64,000 nt of DNA from Plotosus lineatus (lineage: Eukaryota > Chordata > Actinopteri > Siluriformes > Plotosidae): the NCBI GenBank assembly GCA_024760905.1, contig CM045733.1:39182501-39246500 (forward strand), read 5' to 3'. Position numbers and translations under genes: made by a program. Of this stretch, positions 20,648 through 34,509 are shown piece by piece (the first letter of the stretch is position 1; each line of letters opens with the position of its first letter). Under the pieces are notes generated by a model, which ran no database searches, had not been told where the DNA came from, and worked only from the letters and a program-made list of their open reading frames with translations.

Positions 20648-21187
20648 GTATAAAATCACCTTATGAAACCTACCTTTTACCTCCGCAGCTAAAAGCCAGC
20701 GGCATTCACTTTGATCCATAAGTTCTCTGTCCACAAATAAAAGCTTGACTCACTCAATATAACACTTCGGAAAAAAATTCTCAAAACATTCAATCTTAAC
20801 GTCCAAAATACCTCTCACATAATATATGCCATCTGGAGTTGGACATCTAGAAAACAAAAGGCTTATGTTAGGCAGCTTGGCACTCATGTTCTTGTTAACA
20901 CATTCACCTCTTGAATGGTCATTAGCTCGATGCTAGTCACTTGACACAAAATTGCGATAGTGCCCCATACATTACTAAAAATGAGCTGAAGTACCAGGGT
21001 GTATCCCAACTGCTGTCATACTGATAAAGGTTTATTCTACAAACAGGAAAATCTCATGAATTTTGTACAGTTTACAGGAAAATCACCTCAAAAACAGAGT
21101 ACGGATACAAACATGTTTAAAATAATTGGGCAATTAGCAAAGGTAAGCTAGGATCACAAAGAGATGAGAAATTGTTTTGAGGTACAC
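20646..21187. other. No gene recognised
   Basis: Unique-looking sequence, no supported feature. Confidence 0.4.
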
Positions 21188-22980
21188 TACATCATCATCA
21201 TCATCATCATCTTCCGCTAAGTCCAGGGTCGGGTCGCGGAGGCAGCAACCTAAGTAAAGAGGTCCAGACATCCCTCTCCCCAGCCACTTCCTCCAGCTCT
21301 CCCAGGGGGACACCAAGGCGGTCCCAGACAAGTTGAGAGACATAGTCCCTCCAGCGTGTTCTAGGTCGACCCCGGGGTCTCTTCCCAGTTGGACATGCCT
21401 GAAACACCACACCAGGGAGGCATCCGGGAAACATTCTGACCAGATGCCCGAGCCACCTCAACTGGCCCCTCTCAATGCGGAGGAGTAGCGGATCTACTCC
21501 GAGCTCTCCGAGGATGGTAGAGCTTCTTACCTTATCACTAAGGGAGAACCCCGCCACCCGGTGAAGGAAGCTAATTTCAGTCGCTTGTATCCGCAATCTT
21601 GTTCTTTTGGTCACTACTCAAAGCTCGTGACAGTAGGTGAGGGTTGGAACGTAGAGTGACTGGTAAATTGAGAGCTTCACCTTGCGGCTCAGCTCCTTCT
21701 TCACCACGACGGACCAGTACAGGCTCTGCTTAACAGCAGAGGCTGCAGCGATCCGTCTGTCGATCTCCCACTCGTGAACAAGACCCCAAGATACTTAAAC
21801 TCCTCCACTTGGGGCAGGACCTCATTCCCGACCCGGAGGGTGCATTCCACCCTCGTCCAACCGAGAACCATGGCCTCAGACTTGGAGGTACTGATCCTCT
21901 TACCGGCTGCTTCGCACTCGGCTGCGAATCGCTCCAATGAGAGCTGGTGGTCCCGACTTGATGAAGCCAAAAGGACAACATCATCCGCAAAAAGCAGAGG
22001 TGAGATCCGATGGCCACCAAACCAGAACCCCTCACCGTCTCGACTGCGCCTAGAAATTCTGTCCATAAAAATTATGAACAGAATCGGTGACAAAGGACAG
22101 CCTTGGCGGACTCCAACTCCCACTGGAAATGAATTCGACCTGTTGGTGCCAATATGGACCAAACTCTGACACCGGTGATACAGTGACCGAATGGCTCGTA
22201 CCAACGGGTCCAGAACGCCGTACTCCCGGAGCACACCCCACAAGATTGTTCCAGGGACACGGTCGAAAGCTTTCTCCAAATCCACAAAACACATGTGGAC
22301 AGATTAGGCAAACTCCCATGCCCCCTCCAAAATCCTGTGGAATGTTTCGAGTTGGTCAAGAGTGCAACAGCCAGGACGAAATCCACATTGTTCCTCCTAA
22401 ATCCGAGGTTCTACTATCGGTCGGATCCTCCTCTCCAGTACCCCTACATAGACTTTCCCAGGAAGGCTGAGGAGTGTGATTCCCCGATAATTGGAACACA
22501 CCCTCCGGTCCCCCTTCTTAGAAATCGGGACCACCACCCAAGTTTGCCAATCCAGAGGTACAGCCCCCGATGACCACGCGATGTTGTAGCGACGTGTCAA
22601 CCAAGACAATCCTCCAGCATCCAGAGCCCTGAGATATTCTGGGCGGATCTCATCCAGCCCCGGAGCTCAACCACTGAGGAGTTTTTTGACAACCTCAGTG
22701 ACCTCCACTCCAGTGATGGGCGGACCCCCAGCCAAACCCCCAGGGTTTTCCTCTTCCACGGAGGGCATGTTGGTCGGATTGAGGAGGTATTCCCTCCACC
22801 TCTCAATGACGTCCCCAGTCGAGGTAAGCAGCTCCTCACCTCAACTGTAAACAGTGTTTGTGGAGAACTGTGTCCCCCTTCTGAGGTGTCGCATGGCGTC
22901 CAGAACCTTTTTGAGGCCAATTGATAATCACTCTCCAGGCCCTCACTGAACTCATCCCAAGCCAGAGATTTTGCAGATCC
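21188..22980 (-). mobile_element. Rex3: Rex3 LINE (RTE clade), 5'-truncated
   Basis: The 3' tail is (GAT)n (plus-strand ATC repeats at 21190-21210). Minus-strand frames give, in order: ITLLSLPGKVY and RRIRPIVEPR (22609-22397); CFVDLEKAFDRVPG, VGVRQGCPLSPILFIIFMDR and ISPLLFADDVVLLAS (22294-21701); and RWLGHLVRMFPG, KRPRGRPRTRWRDYVS (21614-21207). The catalytic FADD is present. The stretch at about 22084 (plus) closely matches the commonly used Rex3 PCR primer as I remember it, supporting the name. The endonuclease half is missing and frameshifts break the RT. It is distinct from family A. Confidence 0.85.
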
Positions 22981-22991
22981 ATATACAGATA

Positions 22992-23290
22992 CAGTGGTAC
23001 CTCACCTGACGAAATTAATCCGTTCCAGAAGAAGTGGTTTCGAAACCTGATTTTTTTTGTAAGTTGAGCCGCATTTTACATGTAAAATGCCTGATTTGTT
23101 CCAAGACCCCCAATACTACCCTCTAAACCCTTTAAAAATTATAAAAGTTACCTTTTAAGACCTCCTTCTGCTTCAATATTGTACCAATGGTAGATGGGTT
23201 TGGCCATATTCCTTTGCAATATCAATCAACTGCATGCCATAAGCCCGCTTCTTCTTTTCACTTGTACTGGGAATCACTTTCACCAGAAAT
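22992..23290 (+). mobile_element. Tigger-like MITE, left end
   Basis: After a TA, the sequence CAGTGGTACCTCACCTGACG begins the inverted repeat, followed by GCATTTTACATGTAAAATGC and CCTTTAAAAATTATAAAAGT. The same words occur in the elements at 54596-54874 and 55170-55440. The right end is not found; a long GT tract and copy A2 follow. Confidence 0.6.
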
Positions 23291-23310
23291 CACACGCGCA
23301 TGTGTGTGCA

Positions 23311-23440
<130 letters not shown>

Positions 23441-23587
23441 GACCATATCTTCTTAGCAGAGTTATAATCGTACAAATGTTTATGCAGGGTTTAAAGCCTG
23501 AGCCAAAAAGTTGCAATGAGCACACTTGAAAAACTCACGAAACAACAGTAACTCTGTCTCCGCGTGTTAGAACTCCGTGACGAACAC

Positions 23588-26366
23588 ATGCAGCCGTGGG
23601 GGTTTACAAACCAGTGTCTCTCCCACATGCCGGTCCCAAGCCCGGATAAATGCACAGGGTTGCGTCTGGAAGGGCAGCCGGCGTAAAACAAATGCCAAAT
23701 AAAATATGCGCATCACAAGAAAGAATGTCATACCAGATCGGTAGAGGCCCGGGTTAACAATAACCGCCATCAGTGCTGTTAACCAACAGGGTGCTGGTGA
23801 AAATTGGACTACTGTTGGTCGAAGACATCGAAGAAAGAGAGGCAGGAGGTGTGTCCATAGGCAGAGAGAGAGAAGAGGAAAGGCATGAGTCGAGGACTTT
23901 GAATGTTGGAACTATGGCAGGAAAAGGTAGAGAGCTGGCTGACATGATGCAAAGGAAGAAGGTGGACATACTGTGTGTTCAGGAGACCAGGTGGAAAGGT
24001 TGCAAGGCTAGAAGCTTAGGAGCAGGGTTTAAGCTGTTTTTTCATGGTGTGGATGGGAAGAGAAATGGAGTAGGAGTCATCTTGAAGGAGGGGTTTGTCA
24101 TGAATGTTCTAGAAGTGAAAAGAGTGTCAGACAGAGTGATGAGTCTCAAGTTAGAAATTGAAGGCGTGATGTTCAATGTTGTTAGTGCTTATGCCCCACA
24201 GGCAAGATGTGAGCGAGAAGAGAATGAGATATTCTGGAGTGAGTTAGATGAAGTGATGCAGAGTACCCACAGAGGTGAAAGAATGGTCATTGGGGCAGAC
24301 TTCAATGAACATGTTGGTGCAGGAAACAGAGGGGACGAGGAAGTGATGGGCAGGTTTGGTATCCAGGACAGGAATGCAGAAGAACAGATGTTGGTAGATT
24401 TTGCAAAAAGGATGGAAATTGCTTTGGTAAATACTTTCTTCCAGAAGAGACAGAAGCATAGGGTGACTTATGAAAGCGGCGGTAGGAGCACACAGATAGA
24501 CTACATCTTGTGCAGGCGATGTAATTTGAAGGAAGTCAGTGACTGCAAAGTAGTAGTGGGTGAGAGTGTTACCAAACAGCATAGGATGGTGGTGTGCAGG
24601 ATGATGCTGATGGTGAGGAAGGTGAAGAAGGCAAAGGCAGAGCAGAAGACAAAGTGGTATAAGCTGAAAAAGGAAGAGTGTCGTGTTGTCTTCAACTTCA
24701 AGAGGAGTTGAAACAGGCTTTGGGTGGTCAGGAAGTGCTTCCAGATGACTGGACAACTACAGCTAATGTGATCAGGGAGACAAGTAGGAGAATACATGGT
24801 GTGTCATCTGGAAGGAGAGTAGATAAGGAGACTTGGTGGTGGAATGAGGAAGTGCAGGAGTGTGTACAAAGGAAGAGGTTAGCTAAGAAGAAGTGGGACA
24901 TTGAGAGGACCGAAGAGAGTAAACAGGAGTACAGGGAGACACAGCATAAGGCAAAGGTAGCGGTGCCAAAGGCCAAACAGAGGGTGTATGATGACTTGTA
25001 TGCTCGGTTGGAAAGTAAAGAGGGAGAAAATGATTCATACAGGTTGGCACAGCAGAGAAATAGAGATGGGAAGGATGTGCAGCAAGTTAGAGTGATTAAG
25101 GACAGAAAGGGAAATGTATTGACTGATGACAGAAATATGCTGCTAAGATGGAAAGAGTACTTTGAAGAGTTGATGAATGAGGAAAATGAGAGAGAGAAAA
25201 GAGTAGAAGAGGGGACCATCGAGGACCAAGAATAGCAAAGAATAGTAAGGTGAAGTGAGGAGGGCATTGAAGAGGATGAAGAGTGGAAAGGCAGTTGGTC
25301 CTGATGACATACCTGTGGAAGTATGGAAGTGTCTCGGAGAGGTAGCAGTAGATTTCCTGACAAGAACATTCAAAAAGGTCTTAAAGAGTGAGAGGATGCT
25401 AGAGGAATGGAGGAGAAGTGTGCTGGTGCCCATTTTTAAGAACAAGGGAAATATGCAGAGTTGTGGAAACTACAGAGGGGTAAAGTTGATGAGCCATACG
25501 ATGAAGTTATGGGAAAGAATAGTGGAAGCTAGATTAAGGGCAGAGGTCAGCATTTGTGAACAACAGTTTGGTTTTATGCCAAGAAAGAGCACCACAGATG
25601 CAGTGTTTGGAGAAAGCATATGACAGGGTGCCGAGAGAGGAACTGTAGTATTGCATGAGGAAGTCTGGATTGGCAGAGAAGTATGTTAGAGTGGTGCAGG
25701 ACATGTATAAGAGATGTAAGACAGTGGTGAGATGTGCTGTCGGTGTTACAGAAGACTTCAAGGTGGAGGTAGGACTGCATCAAGGGTCAGCTCTGAGCCC
25801 CTTCTTGTTTGCTATGGTGATGGACAGGCTGACAGACGAGGTTAGACAAGAATCTCCATGGACGATGATGTTTGCAGATGACATTGTGATTTGTAGTGAG
25901 AGCAGAGGACAAGTGCAGGAAAACCTAGAGATCCAGAGCAATGGAGAGTGTGGAAAAGAGGTGAAGAAGCGTGTGCAGGCAGGTTGGAATGGTTGGAGAA
26001 AAGTGTCCGTTGTGATGTGTGATAGGAGGGTATCGGCAAGAATGAAAGGAAAAGTGTACAAGACGGTGTTGAGGCCAGCAATGTTGTATGGTTTAGAAAC
26101 AGTGGCCCTGGGGAAAAGACAGCAGGCAGAACTGAAGGTAGCAGAGATGAAAATGTTGAGGTTCTCTTTGGGAGTAACGAGGATGGATAGGATCCGGAAT
26201 GAGCACATCAGAGGGACAGCACATGTAAGACGTTTTGGAGACAAAGTCAGAGAGGCTAGATTGAGATGGTTTGGACATGTACAGAGGAGGGATAGTGAGT
26301 ATATTGGTGGTAGGATGCTGAGGTTGTAACTACCAGGCAGAAGGCCTAGAGGAAGACCAAATCTAT
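23588..26366 (+). mobile_element. RTE family A, copy A2 (internal deletions, 3'-truncated)
   Basis: Starts in the leader (ATGCAGCCGTGGG) and contains the endonuclease (frame 23773-24711: VDILCVQETRWKG, MVIGADFNEHVGAG, GRSTQIDYILCRRC), linker (24678-25235) and RT pieces (25255-25623, 25655-26329: SGKAVGPDDIPVEVW, MMFADDIVICSE). Two internal deletions are visible against the other copies: one at about 25609 removes the segment encoding LRMLIEKYREGQ...FVDLE, and one at about 25930 removes the ERWRYALERRG...KYLGS segment. It stops at AGAGGAAGACCAAA, short of the normal 3' tail. About 25 bp matching an inverted S1 head (CCACTAGACCATCACTGCC) follow. Confidence 0.85.
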
Positions 26367-26439
26367 CCACTAGACCATCACTGCCCCTGTCCATCACTGC
26401 ACCTCCTTAACTTTTTCCCCTATTCTTCCTGAATTTCAT

Positions 26440-26535
26440 TATTTTTTAATTTGATGTATATTTTAAAAAAAACAAAAAACCGCAATGCACTGAAGCCGCA
26501 TAAACGGAAGCGCGAAGTAGCGAGGGATCGCTGTG
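26440..26535. mobile_element. MITE end (Tigger-like)
   Basis: Contains CGCAATGCACTGAAGCCGC and ends GAAGTAGCGAGGGATCGCTG before TGTATA. Read inward this is CAGCGATCCCTCGCTACTTC, a widespread fish MITE terminus. Only one end is present. Confidence 0.45.
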
Positions 26536-26905
26536 TATACAAGGAATAATAAAGTTAGTTGAACTAACCTACCTGGGCCAGCCTAATGCTCCCATGGTGG
26601 CCCAGTCTCCTCAAAGGCAGACACGGACTGATAGGGATTCTGGTCCTCGTCAGCCACCGATCAGGCCGGGTTACTTCTATGAGCATGGGTTTCGGCGACT
26701 TCCGGTGGTATCCCCGGCCTGGTGCTGCCAGGAGCTATTGCCACCAGACCAGATAATCCCTCTTCTTCTGATGGATTTTCAGTCCTCTGCCTTTCTTAGA
26801 ACTTCTTGCATACAACACACTGTTCATTGGTTGCCTTCTGTAACAAAGTTCCCAGATCCACCTGGCTACCGTCATCAACTGTTTATATATACAGATTCCT
26901 CTATG
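26536..26905. other. No gene recognised
   Basis: Moderately GC-rich unique sequence with an open plus frame (26594-26962) showing no recognisable motif. Confidence 0.4.
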
Positions 26906-27130
26906 TATTCAATTCAATTCAATTCAGTTTTATTTGTACATTATAGCACTTTTTACAATTGACATTGTAGAAAATCAGCTTTACACAGTAAAACAGTGAA
27001 AGTAGGGGCTAACAAAGTATAAAGGAATTTAAACATTTCCTCTTACCCCTACATATCCCTAATGAGTAAGCCGGTGGCGAAGGTGGCAAAGAAAAACTTC
27101 CTCAGTAGTTGTGAGGAAGTACGTCCTTTG
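26906..27130. repeat. (ATTCA)n-linked fish interspersed repeat
   Basis: Four ATTCA units, then GTTTTATTTGTACATTATAG and AAATCAGCTTTACACAGTAA. This block is common in fish genomes; its class is not decided. Confidence 0.5.
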
Positions 27131-28095
27131 TTGTGCTTCTCCCACCTGGTGAGAAATGTTTGTACTCCATGCAAAGTCGGCAGTTGTCTGTTATCTGACT
27201 TATGACTGTGATGTTGTCAGCAAATATGATGATGGTGCTGCTATTGTGAGTGGGGGAACAGTCATGTGTGAAGACAGAGAAGAGAAGGGGACTGAGAACA
27301 CACCCAGTGGCGTTCGGCTGTTCAGGATGAGAGCAGAGGATATGTGGTCTCCTATTCTGATATTCTGAGCTTGGTTGCTAACAAAGTCCAGTATCCAGAT
27401 GTCCTCAGTCTAGGTTGCCCAACTTATGAACCAGTTCATGTAATACAACTGTATCGAAAGTGTAGCTGAAGTTTACAAACAGCATCCTCATATAGGAGTT
27501 ACTGCTGTCCGAGTGTGTTAGGGTGGTGTGGAGGGCTGTATTGATGACATCCTCTGTTGACCTGTTTGCTCTGTATGTAAACTGATGTGGAGCAAGATCA
27601 GCAGTGATGGCAGCTTTAATGTGAGACAAGTCTCTCAAAACATTTGGTGATGATGGAGGTTAGTGCAACTGGGCAATAATTGTTCAGGTTGCTCGCTGTG
27701 CTCTTCTTAGACACTGGAACAATGGTGGTTGTCTTGAGGCAGGTGGGAACCATACATTACAGTAGTGAGAGGTTAAAGATGGTAGAAAAAACCCTGCTAG
27801 TTGATCTGGACATGCTTTAAGTGGCCTTCTTGTTACGCCATCTGGACCAGTAGTTTTCCTCACATTGATTCTGCAGAGGGTGGCCCTGATCTGGTACTGC
27901 CACTGCTGGATGGGGTCGTTGCCTCTCTCTGTGTTGGTCAAAGCAGGCAAAGAACTGGTTCAGAGTGTCAGGCAGGGTGCTGTCCGGTGAGTCTGCTGAT
28001 GTGTGCATGTCCTTGTCGCCAGTGAGTGTCTTGATTCCCTTTCACATATTGTGTATTCTGGTGTTCTCGTCAAAGTGCTTGATGAGGTGTTCATA
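27131..28095 (-). mobile_element. Rex1-like LINE fragment (5' RT region)
   Basis: Minus-strand pieces in 5' to 3' order: DSTLPDTLNQFFACFDQH (28008-27817), INVRKTTGPDGVTRRPLKAC (27950-27684), then FTYRANRSTEDVINTALHT and MLFVNFSYTFDTVV (27638-27405). The last corresponds to the FSSAFNT region typical of Rex1. The catalytic FADD segment at about 27230 is broken by frameshifts. Both ends are truncated. Confidence 0.7.
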
Positions 28096-29912
28096 TTTGT
28101 GCTGAATATTTGTTGGTGATTTGGTAAATGAATGGATACTGGACATGAATATTTGTTGGTGAGCTGGTAAAGCAGCTGATATTTTTACAAAAAAAAAATC
28201 TGGAAGAGCATTAGGAAGATGAATATACATTACAATGCTTTCTGTATACGTATATTCCTTTGTGCCCCATTGTTCAGAGAATGATGAGGGGGAAATAGGT
28301 TTCCATTGAGGTGTGGTGAAATTCTCTAGCAGTCGTAGGAATAATGTTGAGCTAAGCCACTAGCATGTTTCTTCATAACTGCTTCCATATAGTGTGGATA
28401 TCTTATTGGTATCCATTGTTGTTTTTTCTCTCAAATAAGGGGTAGGCATATGTCATCATCGGCATTGGATGATGGAGTAAACACACGGTTTGCCCCTTTG
28501 AATTTTCTCTTTTTTGGCAAGTATCAGCTTCATAAGGGTGATTTGCATGGGTTCCAGGATTCAGGCATGGAAGCCAATTTGTAGAACTGAGTTATCGGCT
28601 ACAACTTTGGATCAGATTATCTAGGTGGATAGCCAGGTCTGTGAGACAGTCGAGATATACCTTGTCATCATTGCAAGCCAACTCGGATGATTAATGCTGC
28701 TGTAAGTTTTCTGGCTACTTCCCAGCACTGGAATACGGAACTATTCCCCTGCTTTTGTAGTCCGATGTCCTCATGACCAGAAGATGATTCTCTGTTGTCT
28801 TTTAATCTTTAACGTGATCGAACACCATCTGGAAAAACTCTTAAAGGAGATCATAGGAGATGCTGGACTCACCAACTTTCATCCAAACTTCTGTTGGTCA
28901 GCAGACAGATTTTTGAGGGAGCAAGTTTATGATCGGCGAAATCTTTGACAGGTCAGAGATGCCCTCAGTGTGGAGGGAACTGGAGGGAAACCTGTGGCAC
29001 TGAGATGTTTCACCAAAAAACTTGTCTGTTTAGGGGATGGATTATCTCGAAAGAGTGTAGGGTGTTGATGTTGCAATGGCAGAGGCCGAGACTGTAACGG
29101 TGCTCTGAAAATATGAGTTCTGATGAAGCTGAACAGCAGCAAGAAAACCACTGAAAGGCAGCCCGGAGGAATCCGATGGAATCCATTAGAAATTTTCCCA
29201 AACAGGTTGTAAAGTTTTTTCTTTTCAGCAGTTTTATTACTTATAATATTTTAAACATTCTAATCATGCAAAACTGTAATTTTGACTAAAAACACCTCCA
29301 GAAAAAAATCCCACAGCAGGAATGAGAAATGGAGAGAAAACAGGAAGTTTAGTGTAAATGTTAAAGTTGTAAATGCCATACCCCTCTCCCTGTCCCTCTG
29401 ATTAAGCTCATGTTTAGCAGTCTTTTGTACCCCCCATAACCTCATTATTTATTTAAAAGGTGTCCAGCGGTTTCCTCCTCCTTTACTTTCATCTTCTTTA
29501 ATTAAAGCTGAACAAATGAGACACAGTACTCACACACGCATCCAGGAAGCGGTTAGTGTGCTACAGATGTGGAGTGTTTACACTTAAATTCTGATCTATT
29601 CACTTTCACAATAAAAACAGAGCGGCTGCGGCACATCACAGACTCTTGCTGAACTCATTACATACAAAATACAGCACTTCCAATCATCTTCCAGATGTTG
29701 GCCAGAAGGTGCTGATTTATTTTTTGAAGAGCTACTCTGAATGCCACGCAGCTGCAAATCACAAATTTATTTATAATTAATGTGCTTCTTTTAAATATGT
29801 TATTGTTTCTATAGTAACAGATCATTCATGGGGTCTGTACAGTGCACACTTGCAGTGAAGTTTTATGTAAGGATAAAATGTGTTCATGTCGTACTTTGGA
29901 ACCGCAAGTTGG
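28096..29912. other. No gene recognised (about 1.8 kb)
   Basis: No exon with convincing splice sites, no transposon motif and no tandem array. Short open frames on the minus strand (29151-28927, 29445-29260) carry no recognised motif. It could be old repeat or intergenic DNA. Confidence 0.4.
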
Positions 29913-30240
29913 TTGTAGGTCTGGTGGTAGGGTAATCCTAAGGTCAGTGGTCTCAGCCCCAGTATAAAGGGGTTGTTACTGCTGTGCCCCCCACCCCAGC
30001 CCCACCCCGGGCAGCTAATTGATTCATCAAAGCCCTTCCATATCTGTCACTGTTTGTGGTGAGAGGCATGTAAAAGAACCATTGCTGACTTTTATCAAGA
30101 GTAGGCCGCATAGCTCTCAGAGTGCTTCTACTCTGTGATGACCTGGGGAGCTTTCCAGGGTGTACTCTGTCCTCACCCAGAGTCGACTGAGATGGGCACC
30201 TCCTCATGACCCTAATTCGGATTAAGTGGTTCAGAAAATG
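29913..30240 (+). mobile_element. S1' SINE (L2-type tail), diverged
   Basis: Degenerate head (GTCTGGTGGTAGGGTAATCC), shared body GCAGCTAATTGATTCATCAA and GAGAGGCATGTAAAAGAACC, then TTCGGATTAAGTGGTTCAGA as the L2-type tail. Confidence 0.65.
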
Positions 30241-31290
30241 ATTGATAGTTAGTTTTGGTCACATGACAAGCTGATTTTTTTTCTCTTGTTAACATTAAAG
30301 AGAGGGAATAAATGTTTATCACTGACCACAAGAGGTAAACATGTGACAACTGGAAGTATCAACAGGAGGTATAGAAATACAGTGGGAAGTAAGGAAGTAA
30401 CAACAGGAAGTAAGGAAGTAAGGAAGTGACAATTGGAAGTTAAATAAGTACTTCAATGCATGATATGTTAATCTTGTTGTAGTATAAAACAAATAAATCA
30501 TTGGGAGATGTGCTGTACAAAGAAAATAATCAACATTAGAGAGGTTACAGTAACCCAGCATCACGAAGAGCTGCATCACTTCACACCTGATTATTCTCCA
30601 ATGGCGACATGTCCCCAAATGTAGTATTCCTCACTTACCAAACAGATCATATGAATACTTGATTCTGATTGGTCAGTTACAGTATTCAGTGATGTTATTT
30701 CATTATAAGGAATTAGCAAAAACAATAGTTAGTTTTAAGTTAACATAATCTTACATAATAAAAACTACTATGGAAGTAGCAACGTTATTACTGTAGCTGG
30801 AGAATGAACAGAGAGCTCGTCATCATCACCAACAAGACTCCACATCTCCTCATCCTCGTCCTGATCCCCATTAAGGTAATGACTGGCTTGCTGTACTGTA
30901 TGTTATCTCTTACATATCGTAAGGGAGTACTGCCATCATGGAATCTGTAACTGACATAAAGTTAATCTCATATATGATCTAATGTATTAAAGCGACTAAG
31001 TATATTACGTACCTAAGGATGAAATACTGTACAGTTTGATTTCTTGGAACGAAGATGGAAACAACCCAATGTCTTCATGAAACCATTTGTTTACTCATGT
31101 ATGCAAATATCAGTGACTCCTGAACCAGCCACAATAATATTAGTAAGCATGGCCTTTTATTTCCTTTTCTTTTATTTCCTTTAAAAAATAATTTATTCTT
31201 CTGGTTCTTCACACTTTATCGTGGACATTTCCAGTTTCATTGATTGGTGTTGCATTGACAAATAATGGTAGATGAACAAGATTGTTTCTA
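30241..31290. other. No gene recognised (about 1 kb)
   Basis: Contains a short irregular GGAAGTAA tandem at about 30366-30440. An ATG at 30805 starts a short open frame followed by AAG|GTAATG, which could mimic an exon, but nothing else supports it. Confidence 0.4.
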
Positions 31291-34200
31291 ATGCAGCCAT
31301 GAAGGGGGACACAAGCCAGTGTTTTCTCTTACACCAGTCCCAAGCCTGGATAAATGCAGAGGGTTGTGTTAGGAAGGGCATCCGACGTAAAACATTTACA
31401 AAATTTGATATGCAAAGCATCAATATTACCTCCATACCAGATTGGTTGAGGCCCGGGTTAAAACGACTGCCATCAGTGCTGTAAACCAACAGGGTGCTGG
31501 TGGAAACTGAGCTACTGTTGGTCAAAGAAACAGAGGCGGAAGGTGTGTTCGTATTATTATTTGCTTAAAACATATATTTTATTCAAACATGAAATGGATT
31601 GGGCACAAGTTATCCAACTTAATAAAGCCCTCTCCAGGTAGTTACAGCAATTATATTACAAAATATACAGCAAGATACGAACAAGGGAAGGATATACACA
31701 AAAGAATTAAAGGAATCGTTTAGTATTACAAATAAATATTTGTACACATTTGAACACATTCTGGTTTTCTCTAAGAGAGTAATCTGCATTGCCATTTAAA
31801 ATGAGATTAATGTCGATTGGTGCTCTTTGATGGACAATGTACTCCAAAGTTTTTAACATTTGTTCACGTTGAAAATTATATAAGGGACATTCTAGAAAAG
31901 AGTGAAAAACATTCTCACAGTTGTGGCCACACTGACAGCGTGCTTCATCCTTTACATTAATTCAAAATAAATCATAATTAAGTGAACTCGACATATATCT
32001 TAATCTTGTGTGTAAACTATTTAACTTCCTTTTCCCATATGAAAAATATACCGGTGCACATTTTGGTTTTAGACGAATCGCTGATCTAAATGAAACTACA
32101 GAATTGCTGTCTCTGGTTCCTAGTGGGATATCATTCCACAATTTAACTGTTGATGGAAAAAATGAAAGTGTTGAATATTTTAATCGTGTAGGAGGGACCA
32201 TAATCATGGCTATTTCTTAATGGATAGTTCGTTCTGTTCGCTACTACTGGAGGTAGTTGATCACAGAGTTGGAGTTGGAGTAAGACATTTGTGTATCTTA
32301 TAAAATAACATTAATTTACGGACACGCTTCTTTCAGACAGCAATTCCCTGCCCGTTTCAAAATATAGTGATTGACAAGAAGCGTATCTTGGCAGTCCAGT
32401 AACAATACGGGCAGCTTCAAGCTGTAACTTTTCTAATCTGTTGGCTTGCTCAATCGAACACCCGTCCCATACCTCACATGCATTCTCAAAGTTTGGTCTG
32501 ATAAATACAGTATAATTTTGGACAGTGTCACTCTGTTTAGTAGAAATTTTAACTTTCGAAGTGAGCCTATCATTCTGGAAGTCTTTTTGACAATATTTTC
32601 AATATGAAAGTGCCATCCCCCATTTGATGAAAAACATAAACGCAAATGTTTGTGAGATTCCACTGCTTTCACTTTACAGCCGTCAAAATACAAATCAATA
32701 TCTTGATTATTCTTAATAGTCAATAGCATAGTTTCAGTTTTTTCTGGGTTATATGAAATTAACCAATCCTTAGCCCAATTGCATGGAAGTTCTAAATTTT
32801 CATTCATAAGCTGTTCCATTAATTGCTTTTCTTTTGACAATGTTCCCAATGAAGTATCGTCAGCGAAAAGCCAAATAAAACAATTTAATTTATCTGCAAT
32901 CTCATTTACATAAACAGTGAAAAGGAAAAGACCTAAAACTGACCCCTGAGGTACTCCAGCTTTTAACACCAAAGGTTTAGATAATGAGCCATGAACAAAA
33001 ACTGATTGACTGCGACCACTTAGATAATTATTAAACCAATCAAGTAGTTTTCCACAAACTCCATATTTCTCTAGTTTGTGCATAAGCCCCATGTACCAAA
33101 CTCTATCAAATGCTTTAGAGACATCACAAAAAACATCTTTGTTATCAAGCAATGTGCAAATCTGGTTATAAATTTCAACAAGTTGTTGTACAGTAGAGTG
33201 ACCTCTCCTGAATCCACATTGATATCTATATAACAAATCATTTGCCACAAAGTAATTATAAACATGTTTGAAAACCACTCTTTCAAACAGCTTTCCAACA
33301 CAGCTTATCAGTGAAATCGGGCGATAATTAGATACCATAGAGTTATCACCCTTCTTGTATAGCGGATTAACATTTGCATATTTCCATTGACTAGGATATA
33401 CTGATAAGTTAAGTGACGTGTTAAATATCATACACAACACTGGGCTGATAGACTCAACAATATATCTCAATAACTGATGACTAATCTGATCTGGTCCAGC
33501 AGCTTTCTTAAGAGGTAGACATTTAATTATGTCGGATATCTCATTAACTTCATATTATCTATAACAGTATTGGTGCATTTATCAAAATTTGGAAGAGATT
33601 TATTGTCTGCACCATTCAGATTGGTTACAGACTCAAAATATTCATTCAACTGAACAATATGTCTGAAAATGCTGATGGACATTCATCAGAAACACTTCTT
33701 TTTAGAGCTGGAATTGTAGAAGTGGAATCTGACGTCTTGATTGAACTGCGTAACATTTTCAAATATGATGATCTATTCTCTCCATACAACTCAAAAATAA
33801 ATTCATCAAGATTAGAATAGAATTGTTCTTCAGCATAATATTTCATGTTATTAACTTTATTTCGCTGCTTTTTGTATTTACTAATGTCAAAGTCCTTCCG
33901 TGTTCTTTTTGCCTTTGCCTCCGTAGTCGATCCCGCTTTCTACTTTCACGTCTAATATTTGAGTCATACCATGGTATGTAATTTGGTCTTTTCATAACTA
34001 TTCTAGAAGGGATACATTGTTTTGTGTAATCATTAAAATGGTCATAAAATGTACAACAAACGTCATCAACGTTGGAACAAACACTAAACAATGACAACCA
34101 ATTCGTATCATTAATAAGTGCGTTTAGCTTCTCATAGTCACCATCTTTATAACACCAGACCCTTCTAGAATATGCAACCTTTGTTGAGACGTGCACATCT

Positions 34201-34509
34201 ATACTAACAAACCTACCTTTGTGATCACTTATAGTTCTGTCAAAATCAATCACACCACTTTCTACAACATCAACTTCATCACTGACTATAACTGGATTTA
34301 GCAACGTGCTGGTTGTCCTGGAAACCCTGGTAGGTTCTGTTATAATATTATGTAAATTTTTTCGAGTTAAAATATCTGTTATGTTTAGGTTTGATACAGA
34401 TAATACATTTTCATTCAAATCACCAACAATAATAACTTTATTTGAGATATCTAAAGCACCTTCAATACTAATATCAAATCTACCCCAGAAATTGTTCATA
34501 TTGCTTTCT

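Noticed and set aside
26594..26962. 122-codon plus-strand ORF
   Set aside because: It crosses into an ATTCA repeat and has no motif; likely fortuitous in a GC-richer patch.
30805..30880. Exon-like ATG frame followed by AAG|GTAATG on the plus strand
   Set aside because: No partner exon, no promoter-like context, and the peptide has no recognisable features.
31291..31553. Stand-alone 3'-truncated LINE fragment
   Set aside because: The sequence continues at 39909 after removal of the nested L2-like LINE, so it is the 5' part of copy A4.
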